Part shown: positions 8,305-17,798 of the stretch, piece by piece
Layout: every line of letters begins with the position of its first letter
Numbering within the stretch: the stretch's first letter is position 1
From: Sphingobium terrigena
GTDB taxonomy: Bacteria; Pseudomonadota; Alphaproteobacteria; Sphingomonadales; Sphingomonadaceae
Assembly: GCF_003591655.1 (NCBI RefSeq)
Contig: NZ_QVRA01000006.1
Location: forward strand, 124,001-188,000
Direction: 5' to 3'
DNA: 64,000 nucleotides
Position numbers and translations under genes: made by a program
The notes under the pieces: model-generated
Databases searched by the model: none
What the model saw: only the letters and a program-made list of their open reading frames with translations
Told to the model about the DNA's origin: nothing

Positions 8305-10914
8305 TCACAGCGTGCGGATGCGTTCCTCGACCTCGAACAGTTCGAGCGTATCGCCTGCCTTGATGTCGTTGGTGTCCTGCAGCACAGCGCCACATTCCAT
8401 GCCGGCGCGCACTTCGGACACATCGTCCTTGAAGCGACGCAGCGAGTGGATGACCGTCTTGGACACGATGACATCGTCGCGGGTGAGGCGCGCGTTGAGC
8501 CCCTTGCGAATGACGCCTTCCTTGACCAGAAGCCCGGCGGCCTTGTCCTTCTTGCCCGCAGGGAAGACCTGAAGCACTTCGGCGCGACCGACGATCGTTT
8601 CGATCCGTTCGGGGGCCAGCTGGCCCGCCATTTCGTTGCGCACTTCTTCGAGCAGGTCGTAGATCACGTCATAATAGCGCAGCGAGATTTTCTCGCGGAT
8701 CGCCAGCGGACGTGCCTTGGCATTGGGACGGACGTTGAAGCCGATCAGCGGCGCGCGGCTGGCCGAAGCCAGCGTAACGTCGCTCTCGGTGATCGCGCCG
8801 ACGCCGGAGCTCAAGATACGCACCTTGATCTCGTCTGTCGAAATGCGGTTCAGCGCACTGACGATCGCTTCGACCGAACCCTGCACGTCGCCACGGATGA
8901 CCACCGGATATTCGATGACCTTGGTGCTCAATGCCGAGAACATATTCTCGAAATTGGTCGGCACTGACGCCGTCCGCTTGCGGGTGATCTGTTCCTGGCG
9001 ATAGGCGGCGACCTCACGGGCGCGCGCCTCATTCTCCACGACCGTCATCTGGTCACCGGCCATCGGCACGCCCGACAGGCCCAGCACTTCGACCGGGACC
9101 GAAGGACCGGCAGACTTGACCTGCTGCCCCTTGTCATTGACGAGCGCGCGCACCTTGCCGCTTTCCGCGCCGATGACGAAGGTGTCGCCAACCTTGAGCG
9201 TACCCTTGCGCACCAGCACGGTGGCGACCGCGCCACGGCCCTTGTCCAGCTGCGCCTCGATCACATTGCCTTCGGCGGCGCGATCGGGGTTGGCGGTCAG
9301 TTCCATGACTTCGGCCTGGAGCAGTATCTTTTCGATCAGCTCGTCCAGACCGGTTTTCTTGAGCGCGGACACCTGCACATCCTGCACGTCGCCGCCCATA
9401 TCCTCGACCACGATTTCATGTTCGAGCAGGCGTTCACGGACCTTTTGCGGGTTGGCTTCCGGCTTGTCGCACTTGTTGATCGCCACGATCATCGGCACGC
9501 CAGCGGCCTTGGTATGGTTGATCGCCTCAATCGTCTGCGGCATCAGCCCGTCATCGGCGGCCACCACCAGAATGACGATGTCGGTCACGTTCGCACCGCG
9601 TGCGCGCATTTCCGAAAAAGCCTCATGGCCCGGCGTGTCCAGGAAAGTGATGATGTCGCCACCCTTGGTCGTCACCTGATAGGCGCCGATATGCTGGGTG
9701 ATGCCACCGCTTTCGCCCGCGACCACATCGGTCCCGCGCAGCGCGTCGAGCAGGCTGGTCTTGCCATGATCGACATGGCCCATGATCGTGACGACAGGCG
9801 CACGCACCTTGAGCGATTCGACCGGATCGAGATCCCCCTCGATGCCGATTTCGACGTCGGCTTCGGACACGCGCTGGATGCGGTGGCCAAATTCTTCGAC
9901 CAGCAGTTCGGCGGTGTCCTGATCGATCGACTGGTTGAGCGTGACCGCCTGCCCCATCTTGAACAGCGACTTGACCAGATCCGCGCCCTTTTCGGCCATA
10001 CGGTTGGCCAGTTCCTGCACGGTGATGACTTCTGGCACGACCACGTCGCGCGACTGTTTTTCGCGCGTCTTGGAGCCGCCGGCATAATGGGCGCGGCGTT
10101 CCTTTTCACGGGCGCGCTTCAATGCAGCAAGGCTGCGCGCACGGGCGCTGTCATCATCGGCCAGCGCCTTGGTGACGGTCAGCTTGCCAGCCTGGCGACG
10201 ATGATCCTCGCCCTTCTTCGCCCGTTCGGGCTTGGTCGGTTCGGGACGCTTGACCGGTGTGACCGGGGTAAAGCGGCGCGGCGGTGGCGGCGCGGCAGTG
10301 GTCGCTGCGGGCTGCTCGTCCGTCGCAGCGGGTGCCGCCGCGTCAGGCGCAGCTACAGATTCCTGCGGCGCAACGGCAGGCGCGTCGGCGACCGGCGCGG
10401 CTTCGGGTGCCTTGGCTTCCTCGACAGCGGGCGCGGATGCCGCGGTTTCGGCAGCCTGGCGACTTTCCTCGGCCCGGCGCTTTTCATTCTCGGCCGCAGC
10501 GATACGCTCGGCCGCCTCGCGACGGCGCGCATCCTCCAGCGCGTTCATGCGCGCTTCCTCGGCCTCGCGCAGCAGCTTGGCCTGCAATTCCTGACGCGAC
10601 ATCAGGCTTTGCGGCGGCGACTGGCGCGCGGGGGCAGGCTGCGGCGCACGCTGCTGAGGCGGCGGCGGGGCAGCGGGGCGGGGCGCTGCGGGTGCTGCTG
10701 TGGTCGCCACTGGCACCGGATCAGCCTGCGGCGCAGCAGCAGCCGGGGAAGCTTCGCCCGGCTTGCCCAGGACGCGGCGCCGCTTCACCTCAACCACGAC
10801 CGTATTCTTGCGGCCATGGCTGAACTGCTGCTGCACCTGACCGGATTCCACGGTCCGCTTGATGCCCAGCGGCTTGCGGCCCAGAACCGGCTTGTCTTCC
10901 TTGCTGTCACTCAT
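8305..10914 (-). CDS. infB: Translation initiation factor IF-2
   Basis: IF-2 is the GTPase that brings initiator tRNA to the 30S subunit and promotes 50S joining. The 869-residue protein has an alphaproteobacterial N-terminus with an IF2-associated start (GIKRTVESGQVQQQF). A long Ala/Pro/Glu-rich low-complexity stretch (about residues 60-230) and an IF2_N domain follow, then the G domain: GHVDHGKT, DTPGHEAF and NKCDKPEA. The C-terminal EF-G-like and tRNA-binding domains are complete. It starts 10 bases after the ylxR stop, indicating one transcript. Confidence 0.98.
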   Translation of the reverse strand: MSDSKEDKPVLGRKPLGIKRTVESGQVQQQFSHGRKNTVVVEVKRRRVLGKPGEASPAAAAPQADPVPVATTAAPAAPRPAAPPPPQQRAPQPAPARQSPPQSLMSRQELQAKLLREAEEARMNALEDARRREAAERIAAAENEKRRAEESRQAAETAASAPAVEEAKAPEAAPVADAPAVAPQESVAAPDAAAPAATDEQPAATTAAPPPPRRFTPVTPVKRPEPTKPERAKKGEDHRRQAGKLTVTKALADDDSARARSLAALKRAREKERRAHYAGGSKTREKQSRDVVVPEVITVQELANRMAEKGADLVKSLFKMGQAVTLNQSIDQDTAELLVEEFGHRIQRVSEADVEIGIEGDLDPVESLKVRAPVVTIMGHVDHGKTSLLDALRGTDVVAGESGGITQHIGAYQVTTKGGDIITFLDTPGHEAFSEMRARGANVTDIVILVVAADDGLMPQTIEAINHTKAAGVPMIVAINKCDKPEANPQKVRERLLEHEIVVEDMGGDVQDVQVSALKKTGLDELIEKILLQAEVMELTANPDRAAEGNVIEAQLDKGRGAVATVLVRKGTLKVGDTFVIGAESGKVRALVNDKGQQVKSAGPSVPVEVLGLSGVPMAGDQMTVVENEARAREVAAYRQEQITRKRTASVPTNFENMFSALSTKVIEYPVVIRGDVQGSVEAIVSALNRISTDEIKVRILSSGVGAITESDVTLASASRAPLIGFNVRPNAKARPLAIREKISLRYYDVIYDLLEEVRNEMAGQLAPERIETIVGRAEVLQVFPAGKKDKAAGLLVKEGVIRKGLNARLTRDDVIVSKTVIHSLRRFKDDVSEVRAGMECGAVLQDTNDIKAGDTLELFEVEERIRTL

Positions 10915-10924
10915 ACGACTGAAC

Positions 10925-11638
10925 TTAACCCTTCACTTCATCACCGGCCGGTGCAGGCACCGACGCATCATTCCATGCAATCTCGGCACCCTGCGCAGCG
11001 GAGGATTGCTCCTCCTCCTGCGCGGGCGCCTCGATAACGCAACCCAGATAGCTTTCCAAGCGGCCCAGGGCCGCACGCAGGCGTAGCGCCGCGCGCGAGT
11101 CGGTCACCGCAACATGGACGACATTATCGCGCCCCATTGCCATAGATAGGGCCTCGCGGTCCACAGGCAAGACGGTGCCTGCAAGATCGCTGCCTTCCGC
11201 TTCCTGTCCGACGCGCAGCGCCTGGTCCAGTTTGCGGTTGCCATCGGCCGCCGCATCGCTGGCGTGGAGCAGCAATTTGACCAGCCCCTTGCGGCAGGCA
11301 GTATCGATTTTTTCCGAGCCGGTGAGCAGCATGGACGCGCGCGCCTCCAGCCCCAGACGGCTGAGCAGATCCTGACGCAGCGCCGTCTCGATCCGTTCGG
11401 GCAGGTCCGCCTCGATCTGGAGCGCGCCATCCTTGAAAGAGCGCGCGATCGCCCCCTTGAGCTTGCCCTTGGCCAGCGCCGTTTCCAGCTCGGCGCGGCT
11501 GACGCCGATCCAGGCACCCCGCCCCGGCGCCTTGGCGCGGACGTCGGGCAGCACCTGCCCCTCCGGCCCGATCGCCAGGCGGATCAGCGTTTCAGGGTCG
11601 GCGCGGTCGCCGGTCAATATGCATTTGCGTTCGGTCAT
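10925..11638 (-). CDS. ylxR: YlxR-type RNA-binding protein with L7Ae-like domain
   Basis: The 237-residue protein starts with the DUF448/YlxR domain (MTERKCILTGDRADPETLIRL region, with GRGAWIG around residues 40-46). It continues with an L7Ae/eL8-like domain (GLVKLLLHASDAAADGNRKL segment) that in other bacteria is a separate gene (ylxQ). The acidic Gln/Glu/Ala tail is low complexity. YlxR occupies the nusA-infB interval in many bacteria and has been linked to RNA metabolism. Here the tautomerase gene separates it from nusA. Confidence 0.88.
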   Translation of the reverse strand: MTERKCILTGDRADPETLIRLAIGPEGQVLPDVRAKAPGRGAWIGVSRAELETALAKGKLKGAIARSFKDGALQIEADLPERIETALRQDLLSRLGLEARASMLLTGSEKIDTACRKGLVKLLLHASDAAADGNRKLDQALRVGQEAEGSDLAGTVLPVDREALSMAMGRDNVVHVAVTDSRAALRLRAALGRLESYLGCVIEAPAQEEEQSSAAQGAEIAWNDASVPAPAGDEVKG

Positions 11639-11701
11639 GCGTGCCCCTCCGCCAAAACGGATGGACTGGCAACCCCAACGCTATCGGATAGGCCTAAACG
11701 C

Positions 11702-11956
11702 TCATCGGGGAGTGTCCGCAGCAATGGCGTCCTCCCTATGAGAAGAGTTGGGCCTAACAGAGGGCGCAGGTGCGCGGTCGGCCAAAAGCTGCCCGCCCGC
11801 CGCATAATTTTCCAGGCTCAGTTCGGTGATATTGATCTGGACGGCAGCCGCCGGCTTTCCCAGCCGCTCCACGAGCGACTGGGTGATGTCGGCAACCAGC
11901 GCGGCTTTCTGCTCGCGCGTTACGGCTCCGGCCAGACGGATATCAACGAACGGCAT
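11702..11956 (-). CDS. 4-oxalocrotonate tautomerase family protein
   Basis: The 84-residue protein starts MPFVDIRLAG. After Met removal the N-terminal proline would be the catalytic base of the tautomerase superfamily, and the rest fits the short beta-alpha-beta 4-OT fold (VTREQKAALVADITQSLVERLG, then a beta strand). It is about 20 residues longer than the usual 62, with a hydrophilic tail. It lies between nusA (6-base gap upstream) and ylxR (63-base gap downstream), which is unusual. The substrate is unknown; such enzymes act on 2-hydroxydienoates or similar enols in aromatic catabolism. Confidence 0.8.
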   Translation of the reverse strand: MPFVDIRLAGAVTREQKAALVADITQSLVERLGKPAAAVQINITELSLENYAAGGQLLADRAPAPSVRPNSSHREDAIAADTPR

Positions 11957-11962
11957 GGCGGA

Positions 11963-13534
11963 TCAGGCTTCCTCGTCTTCAAACCAGTGGGCGCGCGCGG
12001 CCATGATGATCTCATTGCCCTGCTCGTCCGACAGGCCATAGGCCGCCAAAATGCCGCCCTTGTCCTCGGTGGTTTCGGTCTTGCGGCGGCGCTGGTCGAT
12101 GCGCTTCTTTTGCACCAGCTCGTCGGTGGCCAGGTCCGCCAGATCGTCGAGCGTCTTGATGCCCGCCTTGCCCAGCGTCACCAGCATCGCTTCGGTCAGA
12201 TGCGGCATGTCCGCCAGGGCATCCTCGACGCCCAGCGCCTGCCGTTCTTCCCGCGAAGCCGCCTCGCGACGCTCCAGCGCTTCAAGCGCGCGGTTCTGCA
12301 ACTCGCCCGCCAGATCATCGTCAAAGCCTTCGATCGAGGCCAGCTCGTCGATGCTGACATAGGCGACCTCTTCCAGCTCGCCAAAGCCCTCGGCCACCAG
12401 CAGCTGCGACAGCGTCTCGTCCACGTCCAGTTCGTTCTGGAACAGTTCGGACCGGGTCACAAATTCCTTCTGGCGCTTCTCGCTGGCATCAGCTTCGGTC
12501 ATGATGTCGATCGCCTTGCCGGTCAGCTGGCTGGCGAGACGGACATTCTGGCCGCGACGACCAATGGCAAGGCTCAGCTGATCGTCGGGGACGACGACTT
12601 CGATCCGCTCTTCTTCCTCGTCGATCAGCACGCGGCTAACCTGGGCGGGCTGAAGCGCGTTGACCACGAAGGTCGCGGTATCTTCCGACCAGGGGATGAT
12701 GTCGATCTTTTCGCCCTGCATTTCCTGCACGACGGCCTGCACGCGGCTGCCCTTCATGCCGACGCAGGCGCCGACCGGATCGATGCTCGAATCGCGGCTG
12801 ATCACGCCGATCTTGGCGCGGCTGCCCGGATCGCGGGCGGCGGCCATAATGGTGATGACGCCGTCATAGATTTCGGGGACTTCCTGCGCGAACAGCTTTT
12901 TCATGAATTCAGGATGCGCGCGGCTCAGGAAAATCTGCGGCCCGCGATTTTCACGGCGCACGTTCAGCACGACCGAACGGATGCGGTCGCCGACGCGGAC
13001 GACTTCGCGCGGGATCTGCTGGTCGCGGCGGATGACGCCCTCGGCCCGGCCAAGGTTCACGACGACATGGCCGAACTCAACCGACTTGACGACGCCGGTG
13101 ATGATCTCGCCCACGCGGTCCTTGAATTCCTCATGCTGGCGCTCGCGCTCGGCGTCGCGGACCTTCTGGAAAATCACCTGCTTGGCCGACTGGGCGTCGA
13201 TGCGGCCCAGGTCGATGGGGGGCAGCGGATCGACGATGAAGTCGCCGACGACGGCGCCCTTCTGGAGCTTTTGCGCCGCCTTGATGTCGACCTGCTTGAA
13301 ATAATCCTCGACCACATCGACCACTTCGACGACGCGCCACAGGCGCAGGTCGCCGCTGTCGGGGTCCAGCTTGGCGCGAATGTCATTCTCTGCGCCATAG
13401 CGTGCGCGTGCGGCGCGCTGGATCGCGTCCTCCATCGCCTCGATGACGATCGCCTTGTCGATCATCTTTTCGCTGGCCACCGAATTGGCGATGGCGATCA
13501 GTTCGGCCCGGTTGGCGGAAATGGCGTTGGCCAT
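11963..13534 (-). CDS. nusA: Transcription termination/antitermination factor NusA
   Basis: NusA binds RNA polymerase and nascent RNA and affects pausing, termination and antitermination. The 523-residue protein has the N-terminal RNAP-binding domain, an S1 domain (VGEIITGVVKSVEFGHVVVN), and two KH domains (GMKGSRVQAVVQEM and IGRRGQNVRLASQLTG). The C-terminal half carries helix-hairpin-helix-type acidic repeats (ETLSQLLVAEGFGELEEVAY and GKAGIKTLDDLADL). The start lies 11 bases after the rimP stop, the conserved rimP-nusA order. Confidence 0.97.
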   Translation of the reverse strand: MANAISANRAELIAIANSVASEKMIDKAIVIEAMEDAIQRAARARYGAENDIRAKLDPDSGDLRLWRVVEVVDVVEDYFKQVDIKAAQKLQKGAVVGDFIVDPLPPIDLGRIDAQSAKQVIFQKVRDAERERQHEEFKDRVGEIITGVVKSVEFGHVVVNLGRAEGVIRRDQQIPREVVRVGDRIRSVVLNVRRENRGPQIFLSRAHPEFMKKLFAQEVPEIYDGVITIMAAARDPGSRAKIGVISRDSSIDPVGACVGMKGSRVQAVVQEMQGEKIDIIPWSEDTATFVVNALQPAQVSRVLIDEEEERIEVVVPDDQLSLAIGRRGQNVRLASQLTGKAIDIMTEADASEKRQKEFVTRSELFQNELDVDETLSQLLVAEGFGELEEVAYVSIDELASIEGFDDDLAGELQNRALEALERREAASREERQALGVEDALADMPHLTEAMLVTLGKAGIKTLDDLADLATDELVQKKRIDQRRRKTETTEDKGGILAAYGLSDEQGNEIIMAARAHWFEDEEA

Positions 13535-13545
13535 GGAAAGAACCC

Positions 13546-14070
13546 TTATCCTTCGGTTTCGATATCGTCCGCACCCTCGGCAGAGAGCGGCATGGTAGCA
13601 TTAATCAACGCGTCCGTCAGCACCAGCTTGGCGGTGTCGATCAGGGCAAAGGGAATGACGACATTCCCGACCTTGGTATCCTTGAAGGCGATATCCTCGC
13701 CTTCGACCGTGCCCAGCACGCCCTTGAACGTCTTGCGGTTGTCGATCGGCTCGGTCACCGTGATCCGCGCCTCGAACCCGCCCCATTCGACAAAGTCGTG
13801 CAGGCGGGTGAGCGGACGGTCGATCCCCGGAGAGCTGACCTCCAGCCGATAGGCTTCCTCGATCGGGTCGGTCTCGTCGAGCAGGTCCGACAGGCGGCGC
13901 GAGATCGTCATGCAATCCTCGATCACCAACTGCCGCGTTTCCCGACGCTCGGCCATGATCTGAAGCGTGCGCTCATCGCCCGACCCAAACAGCTTCACCC
14001 GCACAAGGTCAAAGCCCAAAGCCTTCACCTCCGGTTCGATCAGCGCAGTCAGTGCGGCGATGTCCGCCAT
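13546..14070 (-). CDS. rimP: Ribosome maturation factor RimP
   Basis: RimP assists maturation of the 30S subunit. I choose the ATG at 14068-14070 (MADIAALTALIEPEVKALGF) with GGAG seven bases upstream; the longer frame upstream has no similarity. The 174-residue product contains the family motif LEVSSPGIDRPLT and an SH3-like C-terminal domain (KTFKGVLGTVEGEDI). It is the first gene of the minus-strand cluster, so the promoter for rimP-nusA should lie in 14071-14340, a gap that also carries a palindromic repeat. Confidence 0.95.
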   Translation of the reverse strand: MADIAALTALIEPEVKALGFDLVRVKLFGSGDERTLQIMAERRETRQLVIEDCMTISRRLSDLLDETDPIEEAYRLEVSSPGIDRPLTRLHDFVEWGGFEARITVTEPIDNRKTFKGVLGTVEGEDIAFKDTKVGNVVIPFALIDTAKLVLTDALINATMPLSAEGADDIETEG

Positions 14071-14215
14071 GCAATCTCCAGAACAATATAAGTTTGCCGC
14101 CGCCGCAGGCGGTGTGCCTGCGACCCTGACATGTTTGACGATGTAAGGAAGCAAGGGCGATATAGGCAGGACGCAGTTAATCTGCAACATTATTCGTTCT
14201 GCTGTATTCTAACCG

Positions 14216-14299
14216 TTCGGGCTGAGCGAAGTCGAAGCCCTCCACCGAACGAAGAGAGGTGCTTCGCCATGCTCAGCATAGCCCTTCGACTTCGCTCAG
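14216..14299. repeat. Inverted repeat of the sphingomonad GAGCGAAGTCGAAG type
   Basis: The 16-mer CTGAGCGAAGTCGAAG at 14222-14237 recurs inverted as CTTCGACTTCGCTCAG at 14284-14299. A further short pair (CGTTCGG at 14214-14220 with CCGAACG at 14245-14251) nests around the left copy. It lies in the divergent gap between rimP and the sugar dehydrogenase gene and is not similar in sequence to the CGTCAT-ended elements elsewhere in the window. Confidence 0.7.
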
Positions 14300-14340
14300 A
14301 GCCTGCCCTCGGCTTGATCGGGGGGCGAACGGAGAAAATC

Positions 14341-15522
14341 GTGACCCGAACCTTTATCGCTGCCCTGCCCCTCATCCTCATCGCCTGTTCGGCCGACAAT
14401 GCCACCGGCCAGAACGCCGCCGACGCCCCGGCCAAGCCGTTCAAGACTGCGACCATCGCCGATTTCGATTCGCCCTGGGCCATGACCTTCCTGCCGGACG
14501 GGCGCGCGCTGGTGACGGAGAAAGCCGGCGAGATGATCCTGTTCGATCCGAAAAACGTGGATCAGTCTTGGGGCGGCAAGATCAGGGTGCAGATCCAAGG
14601 ACGGCCGAAAGTGGATAGTGAGGGTCAGGGCGCTCTCATGGATGTAGTTTTACACCCGCAATTTACACAAAATAGGATTGTCTACCTCAGTTGGTCCGAA
14701 CAAGGTCCAGGAGGCAAGGGCGTTGCACTTGGGAAGGGCGAATTTTCCGAGGCTCCTTCGGTATGCACAGGTCAGCCCTGTCCAAAACAACCCATATTGA
14801 AAAATTTCCAGATCATCTTCCGCGCCAGCCCCTATGTCGAGGGTGACGGCCATTATTCGGGCCGCATCGCCTTCTCACCCGATGGCAAATATCTCTTCTT
14901 CACCAATGGCGAACGGCAGAAGTTCGATCCCGCCCAAGACCCCAAGGCGACGTTAGGCAAGGTGCTGCGCCTCAATCTGGATGGCACACCCGCAGCGGGC
15001 AATCCGCTCGCGGCGCAGGGCTTCCACCCGGCGGTCTGGTCCTATGGCCACCGCAACCTGCTCGGCATCGCCTTCGACGCGGACGGTCGCCTGTGGGAAC
15101 AGGAAATGGGACCAAAGGGCGGGGACGAGGTGAACCTCATCAAGCCCGGTCTCAACTATGGCTATCCCAAAGTGTCCAACGGCAGCCATTATGACGGCCG
15201 CGACATTCCCGATCACGCCCCCGGCGACGGCTTTGAAGCCCCCAAGGTCAGCTGGAACCCGGTCATCTCGCCCGGCGGCCTCCTCTATTACTCCGGCAAT
15301 CTCTTCCCGGCGTGGAAAGGTTCACTCTTCATCGGCGGCCTGTCCAGTAAGGCGCTGGTCCGGGTCAAACTGGATGGCGACAAGGCCAGCAAGGCCGACC
15401 AATGGGACATGGGCGCCCGCATCCGCGAGGTCGAACAAGGCCCGGACGGCGCGCTCTGGGTGCTGGAAGATGGCGACGACGGATCGCAGGGACGGCTGCT
15501 GAAGCTGACGCCTGCGGGGTAA
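14341..15522 (+). CDS. PQQ-dependent soluble-type sugar dehydrogenase (lipoprotein)
   Basis: The product belongs to the GSDH/YliI family of six-bladed beta-propellers that oxidise aldose sugars with PQQ. I choose the GTG at 14341, preceded by GGAG, because it yields a short signal with the lipobox LILIAC and a 393-residue protein; the upstream open frame is repeat sequence. Family motifs seen are FDSPWAMTFLPDGRALVTEK, the VYLSW strand, GDGHYSGRIAFSPDG, SYGHRNLLGIAFD and QEMGPKGGDEVNLIKPGLNYGYP. Codon use in about 14560-14825 differs sharply from the rest (see findings), although the frame is intact. It stands alone, divergent from rimP. Confidence 0.88.
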   Translation: MTRTFIAALPLILIACSADNATGQNAADAPAKPFKTATIADFDSPWAMTFLPDGRALVTEKAGEMILFDPKNVDQSWGGKIRVQIQGRPKVDSEGQGALMDVVLHPQFTQNRIVYLSWSEQGPGGKGVALGKGEFSEAPSVCTGQPCPKQPILKNFQIIFRASPYVEGDGHYSGRIAFSPDGKYLFFTNGERQKFDPAQDPKATLGKVLRLNLDGTPAAGNPLAAQGFHPAVWSYGHRNLLGIAFDADGRLWEQEMGPKGGDEVNLIKPGLNYGYPKVSNGSHYDGRDIPDHAPGDGFEAPKVSWNPVISPGGLLYYSGNLFPAWKGSLFIGGLSSKALVRVKLDGDKASKADQWDMGARIREVEQGPDGALWVLEDGDDGSQGRLLKLTPAG

Positions 15523-15535
15523 TGTAACACAAGTT

Positions 15536-15609
15536 CGTCATGCTGACGAAAGTCAGCATCCAGGGCGGCACAAACCCGCCCTGGATGCCGGGTCAGGCCC
15601 GGCATGACG
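15536..15609. repeat. Composite four-way palindromic element
   Basis: Four perfectly paired arms abut without unpaired bases: outer CGTCAT/ATGACG (15536-15541, 15604-15609), hairpin GCTGAC-gaaa-GTCAGC (15542-15557), middle arm ATCCAGGGCGG/CCGCCCTGGAT (15558-15568, 15576-15586) and hairpin GCCGGG-tcagg-CCCGGC (15587-15603). It fills the convergent gap between the sugar dehydrogenase gene and pyrG, where it could also help terminate both transcripts. Confidence 0.88.
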
Positions 15610-15617
15610 ACGTATAA

Positions 15618-17249
15618 TTACACCAACCGGCTCTGCTTGACCGCCGCTTCGATGAAGCTGGCGAACAGCGGATGCGGATCGAACGGCTTGGATTTCAGCT
15701 CCGGGTGGAACTGTACGCCGACAAACCAGGGATGGTCGGGCCGCTCGACGATTTCTGGCAAGGTGCCGTCGGGCGACATGCCGGAAAAGATCAGGCCGCC
15801 TTTTTCCAGTGGCTCGCGATAGCCCGCATTGACTTCATAGCGATGGCGATGCCGTTCGCTTATCTCGTCGGTGCCGTAAATGCCCGCGACCACGCTGTTG
15901 CCGGTCAGTTTCGCCGGATAAGCCCCCAGCCGCATCGTGCCGCCCAGATCGGTCTCGGCGGTGCGCTTCTGCAGGCCTTCCGCGCTCATCCATTCGGTGA
16001 TCAGGCCCACGACCGGCTCGGACGTCTCGCCAAATTCGGTGGTGGAGGCAGCCGCGATACCCGCCGTATTCCGTGCGCCCTCAATGCAGGCCATCTGCAT
16101 CCCCAGGCAAATGCCGAAGAATGGCACATTGCGTTCACGTGCAAATTTGACGCTGGCGATCTTGCCTTCCGACCCGCGCACGCCAAAGCCGCCGGGGACC
16201 AATATGCCGTGCATCGGCTCCAGGAAAGCGGCGACATCGTCGCCCTTCTCGAACAGTTCGGCATCGATCCACTTGATCTTCACCTTCACCCGATTGGCAA
16301 AACCGCCATGGGTCAGCGCCTCGTGCAGCGATTTATAGGCGTCGGGCAGGCCTACATATTTGCCGACCACGCCGATCGTGACTTCGCCTTCCGGGTTCTG
16401 CTGCCGGTCCATAATGTCGTCCCACCGCTCCAGCGACGGCACGGGCGCGCCCTCGATACCAAAGGCGCGCAGCACTTCGGCGTCCAGACCTTCGGCATGA
16501 TATTGGGCGGGAACGCCATAGATGCTGCTGGCGTCCAGCGCAGGAATGACCGCTTCGGGCCGCACATTGCAGAAGAGCGCAATCTTGCGCCGTTCGCTTT
16601 CCGGCAGCGGATGTTCGCAGCGGCACAGCAATATGTCGGGCTGGATACCCAGCGACGTCAGTTCGCGCACGCTATGCTGGGTCGGCTTGGTCTTAAGCTC
16701 CCCCGCCGCAGCAATATAGGGCACCAAAGTCACATGGACGAAGATCGACTGGCCGCGATCCAGATCATTATGCAGTTGGCGAATCGCCTCCATGAAAGGC
16801 AGCGATTCGATGTCGCCCACGGTGCCGCCAATCTCGCACAGCACGAAATCAATATCGTCGGTGTCGGCCAGCGCGAACGCCTTGATCTCGTCGGTGACGT
16901 GCGGGATGACCTGCACCGTCGCGCCCAGATAGTCGCCGCGCCGTTCCTTGGTGATGATCGTCTGATAGACGCGGCCTTGGGTCACATTGTCGCTCTGGCG
17001 CGCGGAAACGCCGGTAAAGCGCTCATAATGGCCCAGGTCCAGATCGGTCTCCGCCCCGTCGTCGGTCACATAGACTTCGCCATGCTGATAGGGCGACATC
17101 GTGCCGGGATCGACGTTCAGATAGGGATCGAATTTGCGGATTCGCACGCGATAGCCCCGCGCCTGCAACAGCGCTGCCAGGGATGCGGCCATCAGGCCTT
17201 TACCAAGCGAGGAGACCACGCCGCCGGTGATGAAAATATACCGCGTCAT
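15618..17249 (-). CDS. pyrG: CTP synthase
   Basis: CTP synthase aminates UTP to CTP with glutamine as nitrogen donor. The 543-residue protein has the N-terminal synthetase domain ([13 protein letters not shown]-loop at about residues 7-18 and the [23 protein letters not shown] segment). A C-terminal class I glutamine amidotransferase domain follows, with nucleophile Cys in GICLGMQ and the His-x-Glu pair in VQFHPEL near the end. It follows secG on the same strand with a 90-base gap. Length and motifs are standard. Confidence 0.98.
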   Translation of the reverse strand: MTRYIFITGGVVSSLGKGLMAASLAALLQARGYRVRIRKFDPYLNVDPGTMSPYQHGEVYVTDDGAETDLDLGHYERFTGVSARQSDNVTQGRVYQTIITKERRGDYLGATVQVIPHVTDEIKAFALADTDDIDFVLCEIGGTVGDIESLPFMEAIRQLHNDLDRGQSIFVHVTLVPYIAAAGELKTKPTQHSVRELTSLGIQPDILLCRCEHPLPESERRKIALFCNVRPEAVIPALDASSIYGVPAQYHAEGLDAEVLRAFGIEGAPVPSLERWDDIMDRQQNPEGEVTIGVVGKYVGLPDAYKSLHEALTHGGFANRVKVKIKWIDAELFEKGDDVAAFLEPMHGILVPGGFGVRGSEGKIASVKFARERNVPFFGICLGMQMACIEGARNTAGIAAASTTEFGETSEPVVGLITEWMSAEGLQKRTAETDLGGTMRLGAYPAKLTGNSVVAGIYGTDEISERHRHRYEVNAGYREPLEKGGLIFSGMSPDGTLPEIVERPDHPWFVGVQFHPELKSKPFDPHPLFASFIEAAVKQSRLV

Positions 17250-17339
17250 GGGAGAAGAGGCCTAGCCTTTCAGAACAACAAAGAGCAAGCGCGCGAATCC
17301 ACGCACGCTTAAAAAATATTCGAAATGTCGATGAACGGT

Positions 17340-17696
17340 TTAGTTGGCGAGCGGGACCGCGCCGTTGCTGGCCGCATTCGCCGCACCCGCCAGCGGATCA
17401 GCGCTGGTCGCCGGCGCGTTCTGCGTCACCGGTGCCTGCTTGACCAGCGACGTGTCGATGTCGCTGGGCGCATGACGCACCGACGCGATCACCGCCATGA
17501 CGATGGACAGAGTGACGAAGATCGTCGCCAGCACCGTGGTCGACCGCGTCAGGAAATCCGCCGCGCCGCGCGCCGACATGAAGCCCGCCGGGCTGCCGCC
17601 CACGCCCAGCCCGCCGCCTTCCGACTTCTGCATCAGGATGACGGTAACCAGCAGGGCGGCGATGATCGCCTGCACGACGAGAAGGAAAGTGAACAT
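17340..17696 (-). CDS. secG: Preprotein translocase subunit SecG
   Basis: SecG is the small SecYEG subunit that aids export across the inner membrane. The 118-residue product has two membrane segments (residues about 2-22 and 56-76) joined by the typical Gly-rich loop MQKSEGGGLGVGG. A low-complexity Ala/Pro/Asn tail, common in alphaproteobacteria, ends the protein. It lies upstream of pyrG, as usual, but 102 bases downstream of an extra membrane-protein gene rather than directly after tpiA. Confidence 0.93.
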   Translation of the reverse strand: MFTFLLVVQAIIAALLVTVILMQKSEGGGLGVGGSPAGFMSARGAADFLTRSTTVLATIFVTLSIVMAVIASVRHAPSDIDTSLVKQAPVTQNAPATSADPLAGAANAASNGAVPLAN

Positions 17697-17798
17697 GCGA
17701 CGGGTTCTGTCCGGAAATGGGGTGCGTTGCCGCGCACATAGCGATGAAGCGACGCGGGGGCAACCGGGCAGCCTGCCTATCGCAGCAGATGCGCGCTC

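Noticed and set aside
11264-13852. Long plus-strand open frame opposite ylxR and nusA (862 codons)
   Set aside because: It is antisense to genes with clear family matches, has His/Asp/Arg-rich composition and no recognisable domain. In high-GC DNA such frames arise from the codon bias of the opposite strand.
15536-15609. Cloverleaf-forming palindrome considered as a tRNA gene
   Set aside because: Arms have wrong lengths, there is no anticodon loop, no TTC T-loop sequence and no CCA-proximal acceptor stem.
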